DNA of 64,000 nt from Insulibacter thermoxylanivorax (GTDB lineage: Bacteria > Bacillota > Bacilli > Paenibacillales > DA-C8): positions 18,730 through 82,729 of the forward strand of contig NZ_BMAQ01000035.1 of NCBI RefSeq assembly GCF_015472005.1, written 5' to 3'. Each line of letters opens with the position of its first letter. Positions within the stretch are counted from its first letter, which is position 1. The notes under the pieces were generated by a model. That model did no database searches. It had not been told where the DNA came from and saw only the letters and a list, made by a program, of their open reading frames with translations. The position numbers and the translations under genes were made by a program. Of the stretch, positions 37,108 through 44,797 are shown in pieces.

Positions 37108-38007
37108 TTACCTCGCCCAAGTGATGCTGTAGATCGGCATCCCGGTCGTTTCACGCAGCACTTTCGCACATTCATGCAAGGTGCTGCCCGTCGTATAGAC
37201 ATCGTCAACGATGACGATCGCGTCATAGGGGCATTTGCTTGATCCCGTACAGATCTGCTCAGCTGCTGGCGCTGCAACGAACGCTCCTCTCAAATCCTGC
37301 AATCGCTCCCTTCGAGATTTGTGACTCTGACGGTTCGTATGACGGATCCTCTGCAGCAAAGGTGCGTAGTCCAGCTTGTACCTGGCAGCCAGATGTTCAG
37401 CTAACCGTTCCGCCTGATTAAACCCTCGCTCCTGCAAACGACGGTCACTCAGCGGCACAGCGGTTAGCAACGGGTAAAAAGAACCTCGCCTTTCATCAGT
37501 TGACTTCCGCATGATCTCATTGGTTGTCTTCAGCTTCATCAGCAACTGCTCATAGGCATATTCCAACATCACCGATATCAGAAACTGCAGCCGTTCATGC
37601 CCCCGATACTTGTATGCGGCGAGCCAATCCTTCATCGTGCTGTCATAGCGAACAGCAGCACGGTTGAGCAGAAGGGCCGGCGAGCGGCGCCGTGCGCAGT
37701 CCGGACAATCCATCGCCCTGCCGCATCCTTCACAGCGAATCTCGCGAATCCACGGTATGGAGGTTAGGCAGCGGCGGCATAGATGGCGCTGCAAAGCTTG
37801 GATCCAAGGGATCAGATCTAATCCCGCCGCACCCGCCAAGCCCTCCGCCCCCTTACTTTCTCCAGTGTTTGTCCAGCCCCCGCTGCGGGCCGTGCGGTTG
37901 ATCCAACGGCTGCAAAGCTGGCACTGCTCTTGGCTGCCCAGCATCAGGGATGCGGCGGCAGGTGTGAGCCGCCGCAGGTATGGGAGGAACCGATCAAACA
38001 TCGGCAT
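37108..38007 (-). CDS. comFC: Competence protein ComFC (phosphoribosyltransferase fold)
   Basis: A protein of 299 residues. An N-terminal Cys-rich region (CQLCSRW, CRRC, CEGCGRAMDCPDCARR) forms zinc fingers, and the C-terminal phosphoribosyltransferase domain has the PRPP loop VIVDDVYTTGSTLHE, with RGFNQAERLAEHLA before it. ComFC works with ComFA in DNA uptake and can bind single-stranded DNA in homologues. The stretch at about 40-65 (Gly/Ser-rich) between the first Cys pairs looks like an insertion. Overlaps comFA by 14 bases. Confidence 0.92.
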   Translation of the reverse strand: MPMFDRFLPYLRRLTPAAASLMLGSQEQCQLCSRWINRTARSGGWTNTGESKGAEGLAGAAGLDLIPWIQALQRHLCRRCLTSIPWIREIRCEGCGRAMDCPDCARRRSPALLLNRAAVRYDSTMKDWLAAYKYRGHERLQFLISVMLEYAYEQLLMKLKTTNEIMRKSTDERRGSFYPLLTAVPLSDRRLQERGFNQAERLAEHLAARYKLDYAPLLQRIRHTNRQSHKSRRERLQDLRGAFVAAPAAEQICTGSSKCPYDAIVIVDDVYTTGSTLHECAKVLRETTGMPIYSITWAR

Positions 38008-40492
38008 TCGCCTCCCTCCGGGCTGCTGGTTCGATCAGCAGCCCTCGTCGGCGCGCGAGGGCATTCATCGCGCGGATCTGACGGACGGCCCGCGTCAGCC
38101 CGTCCGTCCGCGAGCGGGCGACGTAGTATACGCGCCCGCATGGATCATCGGCCGAGCGCCCTGCGCGTCCGGCCATCTGCACCAGCGCCGCTTCATCGAA
38201 GAGAGCCGCATCCGCATCCATGATGTACACATCGCTGCGGGGAATCGTCACCCCGCGTTCGAGGATCGTCGTCGTGACGAGGATGCGGATCTCGCCGCTG
38301 CGGAAGCGGCGCACTCGGCTCGCGCGGTCTCGGTCGCGCGAGGAAGTTCCGTCGACGGCGTCTGCGTCGACGGCATGGGCACACGCCCTGCGAAGCAGGC
38401 GTGTGAGCGGCTCGACGTGTTCGATGCGCGGCACGAACACGAAGATCTGCGCGCCGCGCTGCAGCGACTCGTCGAGCGCGGCGCGCAGGGCGCTTGGCAG
38501 GCGTCCGCTGCCGAGCGCAGCAGACAGGCCGCGATACCGCAGGATTCGCGGCACGGGAAGGGGGTGCCGGTGGTAGCGGACCGGCACCATCGCATGAGGC
38601 AGGCGGCGCTGCCTCATGGCGATCTGCTGCTCACGCGGCGGCGTGGCCGTGAGCAGCACCATCTTGCCGCGCGCTTTGCATGCGCGGCCTGCGGCGAAGG
38701 CGAGCATCGGATTGCCATGATACGGATACGCATCGAGTTCATCCAATATGACAAGATCGAAGCAGCGCTCGATCCGCAGCAGTTGATGCGTCGTAGCCAC
38801 CGTAATCTCCCCGATCTCCCACCGATGCTCGCTTCCGCCATAGAGCGCGATCACTTCGCTCTCAGGAAAGGCCTTCGCCAAGCGCGGCGCCAGCTCCAAT
38901 ACCACGTCCCGCCGCGGCGCCGTCAGCAGTACCCGACCGCCCCTTCGCACCACATACTCGACTAACGGAAACACCATCTCCGTTTTCCCCGCTCCAGTTA
39001 CCGCCCAGATCAAATACTGCTCCCCTGCCCGCTTCGCCGGCTCCATCACGAATCGAAGCGCGTCTCTCGAAGCTGCCTCCTGCGCAGTGCTTAGTTTCCA
39101 CTTCTTCATCATCTCCTTCATCATCTCCTTCATCATCTCCTTCATCATCTCCTCCATCCTCTGTTCATCCAACCGTTTCCTGGAACGACTCCGCTCATGA
39201 CATTCATCTTTAGCGATCACACCTGCATCCCCTGAACTGCCGCAGGTTCCGCATTTACTAATCCCGAAGTGATCGATTACCTTATCCACCTCAGCATCCC
39301 GTACTGCTTGCTCCCGTACAGCTGTCCCCTGTGCTCCTGCGACATGATCAAACGCCTCCTTCCCGCATCCGATGACGAATACCGAACATTCCCGCACCCG
39401 ACCCATCTGCAGACACGCTTCGCAGTACACACACTCCCGACCGCATATTGCACAAGGCGTTCTATGATGCTTGTCCGATCCGCTGTTGCATCTGCCGCAC
39501 CGCATATTGCGCCGATCGCTCTGCCTCTTGGACCATCGCCGCCCTGTATTCCCGATCATGCGGTCCAGCCAACCCGTCATCTTCCTCATCCGTCCCATCC
39601 ATTGGTTCGCCCAACGCTCCTCCTGCATCCCTGCCTCCAGCCGAACGAATCCCCGCAGAACAAGAAGCTGTACGAAACCGTTAAGCCGATCATCCGTCTC
39701 CCCGCTGAGCAATCCGATCTCGATTCCCAACCGCCGAACTTCGTCGAGCAGCAGCCTTCGTCCTTGCAGTTTCTCGGCCAGTTCCAGCAGCTTCGGGTTG
39801 AACTTGTGCTCGTCCAGCATGTCATCCATCATGGAATTCATCTTGGAATCCATCATGCGGTTCACCATGCAGTCCGCAATATAAGCCTTGCGGTATGCCT
39901 CACAATCTTCCTCATACTTGCTGACCCGCCCCGCCGACCAATCTTCCCTGGTTACCGATATCCAGGGCATCCTTCCATCACGGCTTGTCCAGTCTCGTCC
40001 AACAACATGAGTCGCTTGATCATCTTGATCATCCTGATCATCCTGATTATCCTGACCAACTCGATCGACCCGATCAATCCCTTGTGCCCATCGAGAAGCA
40101 CTTCCTTCTCTCCCAGACTTCCCATGCCATAGCTTCTCCCAATGCCTCTCCCATCGGCGATACTCTTGATGACCCTCCTGCCGATTCTTTCGATGTGTCT
40201 CTTGATGATTCTCACGTCGGCGCTTCTCACGCTGATCCACCCGCCCCGCCCTTACCGCCTGCCACTTCACAGCGTCTCTCAACAGTACTGGTTGGGTACA
40301 TACATTCAGTAGTACCGTTTCGTCTCCATCCCCGCTGCGCTCTCCAAACCAATACGCATAATCAACCGCTGTGTCCAGACTGATCCGCCTCTCAACCTTG
40401 CCTTGCCAAACCGCCTCATAGATGGTCACTAACAGTTTACCCGCCCCCCATGTACGAAGCTTTAATCCATATGTACGAAGCTTTAAATCCAT
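37994..40492 (-). CDS. comFA: ComFA-type DNA-uptake helicase, unusually long
   Basis: About 832 residues against roughly 460 in B. subtilis ComFA. The C-terminal 350 residues are a complete helicase: Walker A VTGAGKTE near 500, DELDAYP near 583, LTATPP, and QMAGRAGRS near 772. A zinc-finger segment CAICGRECVYCEAC is near 346. The rest of the N-terminal half is low in complexity: a Gln/Asp run (about residue 145-160), Met/Asp-rich stretches and four tandem copies of MKEM (39105-39152). It would drive single-stranded DNA through ComEC. ATG at 40492 follows AAGGGTGG; a GTG two codons earlier is possible. Confidence 0.9.
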   Translation of the reverse strand: MDLKLRTYGLKLRTWGAGKLLVTIYEAVWQGKVERRISLDTAVDYAYWFGERSGDGDETVLLNVCTQPVLLRDAVKWQAVRAGRVDQREKRRRENHQETHRKNRQEGHQEYRRWERHWEKLWHGKSGREGSASRWAQGIDRVDRVGQDNQDDQDDQDDQATHVVGRDWTSRDGRMPWISVTREDWSAGRVSKYEEDCEAYRKAYIADCMVNRMMDSKMNSMMDDMLDEHKFNPKLLELAEKLQGRRLLLDEVRRLGIEIGLLSGETDDRLNGFVQLLVLRGFVRLEAGMQEERWANQWMGRMRKMTGWLDRMIGNTGRRWSKRQSDRRNMRCGRCNSGSDKHHRTPCAICGRECVYCEACLQMGRVRECSVFVIGCGKEAFDHVAGAQGTAVREQAVRDAEVDKVIDHFGISKCGTCGSSGDAGVIAKDECHERSRSRKRLDEQRMEEMMKEMMKEMMKEMMKKWKLSTAQEAASRDALRFVMEPAKRAGEQYLIWAVTGAGKTEMVFPLVEYVVRRGGRVLLTAPRRDVVLELAPRLAKAFPESEVIALYGGSEHRWEIGEITVATTHQLLRIERCFDLVILDELDAYPYHGNPMLAFAAGRACKARGKMVLLTATPPREQQIAMRQRRLPHAMVPVRYHRHPLPVPRILRYRGLSAALGSGRLPSALRAALDESLQRGAQIFVFVPRIEHVEPLTRLLRRACAHAVDADAVDGTSSRDRDRASRVRRFRSGEIRILVTTTILERGVTIPRSDVYIMDADAALFDEAALVQMAGRAGRSADDPCGRVYYVARSRTDGLTRAVRQIRAMNALARRRGLLIEPAARREANADV
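39105..39152 (-). repeat. 12-bp tandem repeat inside comFA
   Basis: Four perfect head-to-tail copies of a 12-base unit (plus strand TTCATCATCTCC) coding for MKEM repeats. Being a multiple of three, changes in copy number would keep the frame and vary the linker between zinc finger and helicase core. Confidence 0.9.
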
Positions 40493-40635
40493 AACCACCC
40501 TTCAGATCGCACAAGCCAAACCGGCACTCTCAGCCCCCTTCATTGGACATATTCCTATCACACCATATGTTCGATTCACACTGATCACGGCCGCAGCCAT
40601 ACATTGGGCAGTCCATCAGAACAGAGCCGTGCAGC

Positions 40636-40670
40636 ATAGCCATGATCCTTATTAGTAGAATCATGGCTAT
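40636..40670. repeat. 11-bp inverted repeat between comFA and the next gene
   Basis: ATAGCCATGAT at 40636-40646 and ATCATGGCTAT at 40660-40670 are perfect complements 13 bases apart. There is no T-run on either side, so it is not a standard terminator; it may be a protein-binding site or mRNA structure ahead of comFA. Confidence 0.55.
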
Positions 40671-40683
40671 TACCGTGCCTTCC

Positions 40684-41163
40684 TCAGCATCCGAACAGAG
40701 GGATCTTCGCACGATCTTCCGGCCGATTCATATGGATCACTGTAATCTCTTCGCAACGTTCTCTTACATCCGCGCGCGCTTCCGAATGCACTTCCGAACG
40801 TGCTGCTCTTGCCACCCTTGCCTTGCTTGCCCGCTGATACTCCCGAACGAACCTGCCTGTTTCCACCCAATTCCGCGTTCGTATGACTTGCAGGTTTCCG
40901 CTCCGATCCAAACGCCTGATGATCGACAACGTCTGATCCTTCGATCCTTCATCGATCACGGATATTCGATAATCCTTGCCGCACAGCCGCGCATGCCAGG
41001 TAATCGCTCTTACGGCAAGTTCTGCGAAGGGCTCATTATTTCTCGTCACCAGCACATAATGATGAGCCGCTCTCCGCTGCCGCTGCTTACGGCGATAAAC
41101 CGCATGTACCATAACCGCACTGAGTAGGTAGCAAGCGATTATGATCAGCACACCCTCCATCAT
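40684..41163 (-). CDS. Small membrane-anchored protein with glycosyltransferase-2-like start
   Basis: A protein of 159 residues. One N-terminal transmembrane helix (about 4-22), then HYVLVTRNNEPFAELAVRAITWHA and ISVIDEGSKDQTLSIIRRL, which resemble the first two strands of a GT-A (family 2) glycosyltransferase, including an Asp at the place of the nucleotide-binding residue. The catalytic half is missing; the rest is Arg/Ala/Glu-rich. Either a reduced relative or a family of its own. Located between degSU and comFA, the place of yviA in Bacillus. ATG pair behind GAGGTAG. Function unknown. Confidence 0.6.
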   Translation of the reverse strand: MMEGVLIIIACYLLSAVMVHAVYRRKQRQRRAAHHYVLVTRNNEPFAELAVRAITWHARLCGKDYRISVIDEGSKDQTLSIIRRLDRSGNLQVIRTRNWVETGRFVREYQRASKARVARAARSEVHSEARADVRERCEEITVIHMNRPEDRAKIPLFGC

Positions 41164-41579
41164 GAATGTCTACCTCCCTCAGGTTATAGCACCATTATAT
41201 GCCCGCGGTTTGTCATCAGTTCCCAGCCTATCGCTAGTTTGACGAAAGAGGTTCTCCCGGCCGCTCGTAACGTCCTATAAGCAGGTCAGCCCCCGCCAGT
41301 TCACACTTGTCTTCCAGATTTTATAGGATATTTAGGATAAAAGCCTTCGGACATACTCGCTTCAAGCGATTTTTATCCCAAAATTAGGCCAAACCCTTCT
41401 GCATCCACGGACAACAACCAAGTTTTGTGCGACTTTTCGGATAAAATCCTCAAATCACACCTGCTTCAAGCTGTTTTTGTCCTAAAAATCGTACAAAAAT
41501 GTCCTTGCGCCGCATTTCCGCGACCCCCATACGTTCTGGATCCCCATACGTTCTGGATCCTCATACGTTCTGCCGCACA

Positions 41580-41621
41580 TAATAAAAGCCGCCCATCTAC
41601 GTGATTCCGTAGACAAGCGGC
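41580..41621 (-). terminator. Intrinsic terminator, probably for degSU
   Basis: Minus strand outer stem GCCGC/GCGGC and inner TCTACG/CGTAGA, followed by TTTTATT. It lies 480 bases past degU; no nearer terminator was seen. Confidence 0.7.
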
Positions 41622-41844
41622 ATGTTCTTCATGACCGATATACGGGTATTCATTGGATCATCTCGTTCATCAAACGTCGGTTGGTGTTCAGCAGCTCTGA
41701 TCCTCTTGGCTGGACCCGTATAGAAGATATTCCCTATGGGCTGAGCAGAGCATGCACCCTAGATACAAGTATTTTGCCCAAACTGTGATAAGGAGATGCT
41801 TACATGCTGCAGATCTGGAAGTACAATATTGTGGTATAGTTACT

Positions 41845-41966
41845 CTAGTATTGTGATTCTGCATTATAGTTCTGGTATTACAATTCTGGTATTACAATTC
41901 TGGTATTACAATTCTGGTATTATGACTCTTGTATCGTGATTCAGGTATTGTCAATTCAGTATGATA
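41845..41966. repeat. Degenerate 14-bp tandem repeat array
   Basis: Eight or nine units around TTCTGGTATTACAA, period about 14, the middle three nearly identical and the flanks decayed. Plus-strand reading. Non-coding, 136 bases after the degU stop. Period and absence of spacers exclude a CRISPR array. Confidence 0.8.
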
Positions 41967-42101
41967 TTTGATCCATCATAAGATATGCTGAATGATGACA
42001 ACGCTGCTGGTAAGTTGAGTTATGGGTTGCTGGCGAGTCGCAGGGCAGCTATTGCTTCGGTATAAGCATTTTGCAAATGATGAATTCACATAAACACATC
42101 A

Positions 42102-42842
42102 TTAAATCGAGATCCAGCCATTCTTGATCGAATTCACCACAGCATGTGTGCGGTCTTTGACCTTCATCTTCTTCAAGATGCTGCTGACATGGTTCTTGAC
42201 CGTCTTCTCGCTGATGATCAATCGCTCGCCGATCGCCCGGTTGTTCAGCCCTTCCGCAAGCAGGCGCAGCACTTCCGCTTCGCGGCGCGTCAGCGGGTTG
42301 TCCTCGGACGGAATGATCTGCGCACCTCTGGCTTCTGCACGCTCCTGCATCATGCTCGGGTCATCCAGATACGTCATGCGGCGCAGATGGTTGATCAGCT
42401 TGCCGGTGACCCGCGGATGGATATACGCATGTCCATCTAACACAGCACGCACGGCATGGATTAAAGTATCGGCTTCCATATCCTTTAGAAGATATCCCGA
42501 AGCGCCCTTGCGCAAGGTCTCAAAGACATAGGATTCATCATCATGGATCGACAGGATGACGATCTTGATATCCGGCATGTATTGGGTCAGCTTCTCCGTG
42601 GCTATGACGCCGTTCTGGATCGGCATGTTGATGTCCATCAGCACGATATCCGGCTTATACGTATTGCACAGTTCCAAGACCTGCACACCGTCAGCCGCTT
42701 CCGCGACGACTTCGATGTCTTCCTCCATGTTCAGTATGCGTTTCAGTCCTTCGCGAAACAATTGGTGATCATCCGCCAGGATGACACGTGCTTTTTTGGT
42801 CCGGTCTTTCAGACCCGTCTGCAGCCCCATCTCCACACTCAT
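42102..42842 (-). CDS. degU: Response regulator DegU
   Basis: About 246 residues. NarL/LuxR-type receiver with acidic pair in ILADDHQLF, phosphoacceptor Asp in VLMDINMP near residue 70 and YLLKDM lysine; C-terminal LuxR helix-turn-helix LTRREAEVLRLLAEGLNNRAIGERLIISEKTVKNHVSSIL. With DegS it controls exoenzymes, motility and competence in Bacillus. Start at the second ATG of a pair (42842) behind AAAGGAG; the gene begins inside degS and overlaps it by 74 bases, so the two are tightly coupled. Confidence 0.95.
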   Translation of the reverse strand: MSVEMGLQTGLKDRTKKARVILADDHQLFREGLKRILNMEEDIEVVAEAADGVQVLELCNTYKPDIVLMDINMPIQNGVIATEKLTQYMPDIKIVILSIHDDESYVFETLRKGASGYLLKDMEADTLIHAVRAVLDGHAYIHPRVTGKLINHLRRMTYLDDPSMMQERAEARGAQIIPSEDNPLTRREAEVLRLLAEGLNNRAIGERLIISEKTVKNHVSSILKKMKVKDRTHAVVNSIKNGWISI

Positions 42843-44001
42843 CATGATTCTCCTTTCGTTCATTGATAGGAATATTCAGATTAATCTCTGTGCCCTGTCC
42901 AGGAGCACTGTTCATCTCGAAACGACCTTCCAGCATCTCGACTCGTTCACGCATTCCGATGATCCCGAAGTGATCGCCCTTCGCCATTTTCTCCTTCAGT
43001 TCCTCCATGTCGAAGCCGATCCCGTCATCCACGATCTGAATCGTCATCTGTTCATCGCTGATCACCATCGTCATATCGATGCGGCTCGCTAGGGCATGCT
43101 TCTGCACATTCGTGAAAGCTTCCTGTACGAAGCGATAGACGGCGATCTCCAGACCGGGCTGCATCCTCACTTCCTTGCCGTAAACATCAAACTTCGTCTG
43201 GATCTTCGTCCGTTCTTCGAAATCTTGTACGAACTTACGCAGGGTCGGCACTAAGCCCAGATCGTCCAGCGCCATCGGTCTCAGGTTGAAGATAATGCGG
43301 CGCACTTCTTCCAATCCGCTGCGAACTTGGCTCTTCAGATTGCGGAACTCTGCTCTTACATGGTCATATTGCTGTTTGTCCAGCATGCGTTCCGTATATT
43401 CGGTGCGGAGTACGAGATTAGCCATCGACTGAGCTACACCGTCGTGGATTTCCCGGGAAATCCGCTTCCGCTCCTCCTCCTGCGCCATGATGATCCGCAG
43501 GCCGAGCAGCTGCCGGTTCTTCGCAGTCTCGAGCATATACGTCACGGCCGATAGATCGCCGGATAGATACTCCGACACGACATTCATCTGCGAGGCAACG
43601 ACTTCAGCCCGTTCGATGGTCTGCTCGAGATTCCGGATGCGAATCTGCAGCTCATCCCGCCGCGAACGAAGTCGGGCTTCCTTCTCTCTCTGTATCGTAA
43701 GATCTAGTTGTATTCTCGTAGCTGATTCATAAGCTTTGCGGATATCGTCTTCATGATAGCGTTTGAAATCCCGGCTTACCTCAGATAATCGGTTTCGCGC
43801 GCGTTTGAACTCGAGTTCTAAGCGGTCGACGGATTCGATCGTCACCTTGATCTCTTCCATCGTGATTGCGAGCTCCTTACGCATCGCATCTAGCTCTATG
43901 CGGGCGCCCTCACTGATCTCGAAGATCTGGTAGCGGCTTTGCTCCATGACTTCTATCGCGTTCTTGATGATGCGATCGATATCCTGAACATTAACACCCA
44001 C
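42769..44001 (-). CDS. degS: Sensor histidine kinase DegS
   Basis: A protein of 410 residues with no membrane segment, as for DegS. The N-terminal DegS sensor region is a long coiled coil (about 1-170). The HisKA_3 box RKRISREIHDGVAQSM has the phosphorylated His near residue 186, and the ATPase domain has NVQKHA, DDGIGFD and FGIIGMRERVEMLEG. It phosphorylates DegU. Start GTG with AAGGAGG six bases upstream. The last 25 residues (after PINERK) are translated in a region that also codes for the DegU start, and are Cys/Gly/Asp-rich, probably a byproduct of the overlap. Confidence 0.95.
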   Translation of the reverse strand: MGVNVQDIDRIIKNAIEVMEQSRYQIFEISEGARIELDAMRKELAITMEEIKVTIESVDRLELEFKRARNRLSEVSRDFKRYHEDDIRKAYESATRIQLDLTIQREKEARLRSRRDELQIRIRNLEQTIERAEVVASQMNVVSEYLSGDLSAVTYMLETAKNRQLLGLRIIMAQEEERKRISREIHDGVAQSMANLVLRTEYTERMLDKQQYDHVRAEFRNLKSQVRSGLEEVRRIIFNLRPMALDDLGLVPTLRKFVQDFEERTKIQTKFDVYGKEVRMQPGLEIAVYRFVQEAFTNVQKHALASRIDMTMVISDEQMTIQIVDDGIGFDMEELKEKMAKGDHFGIIGMRERVEMLEGRFEMNSAPGQGTEINLNIPINERKENHDECGDGAADGSERPDQKSTCHPGG

Positions 44002-44797
44002 GGCTAACCTCCTTATAGATATCGGAAGAAGCGCATCTGTGATTCATATCCTCCGGTTCTGTCCAGCACAGAGCACCGTTTCCCCTGTCTGTCCATCACA
44101 CGCTGCAGAGCCGGCTGAACGATGCTGAGACCATCTCAGCGCCATCCTGCAACATCCATCCTGCAACATCCACCCTTGCCCTGCCGCTCCCTGTCCTCAC
44201 CCTGTCCCATCTGCCGGCTGACCATCTGCGGCAGCTTCCGATTCCCGTCATCGGCAGATGAACGCCCGCTGAATCAGTTGCCCAATCGTCCTTCTGCCAT
44301 ATGCCAGATGATACAGCTTCCATAGGATGCTTCCCATCCTGCTCCTGACAGCGAACTCGTATGGGAATGCCGGAACAGCTGTGATCAAACGGGTATCTTG
44401 CTGTTGAGAACTTGCTGCGCTGAAACAGACGGATGTGCTGCGGACGGACCTGGCACCATGGCACCGACGGCTCCATGAGATGAGGCCGCGACAGATTCGT
44501 CAGCCAACTGGATCAGCTGGACTGGCATAGGCCGGAGTAAACCGGCAGGGCTGCTGCTCGCAGAACATGTCCGGCGCAGCCGCTGCCGCTGCTGATCTTC
44601 AAGATGTCTGCTTCATCCGATTCTTTCCTATCTGACGACCAGGCATCCGGACCTGCTTCTTCGGATGCGCGCCGATCGCCTCAGAAGGAAGCTCACTCAT
44701 AGGTCTTATTGTCATTTTACCCCAGAGCAGGGGGAGACGCTAGCTTTTTGAACAGATAAAATGTGTATTTTGACCTAGTTACCTGGTTGCCTGGTTG
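44002..44797. other. Gene-free region upstream of degS
   Basis: A 796-base stretch, Cys/Ser/Pro-coding in all frames, with no frame that has both a good ribosome site and a protein-like composition. It contains a short direct repeat (CATCCTGCAACATCCA words near 44150) and, near 44770-44805, a repeat of ACCTGGTTGCCTGGTT type just past the stop of the next gene. The degS promoter should lie here but I could not place it. Confidence 0.5.

Larger units (their letters stand above)
41164..42101. other. 938-base gene-free region downstream of degU
   Basis: No credible gene. About 41325-41510 holds two diverged copies of a repeat with the core CTTCAAGC and flanking TTTTTnTCC and GGATAAAA words; 41529-41575 holds three near copies of CATACGTTCTGGATCC; 41580-41621 is a terminator; 41845-41966 is a 14-base tandem array. 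The region is more AT-rich than its surroundings. Confidence 0.6.

Noticed and set aside
39269..40132. Plus-strand open frame of 287 codons opposite comFA
   Set aside because: Shadow of the comFA frame; His/Pro/Leu-rich and lacking any motif.
41845..41966. Possible CRISPR array
   Set aside because: Repeats are 14 bases, head to tail, without spacers, and no cas genes are near.
44096..44476. Minus-strand open frame of 126 codons upstream of degS
   Set aside because: Composition (Trp, Arg, Ser rich) is unlike a real protein and there is no ribosome site.
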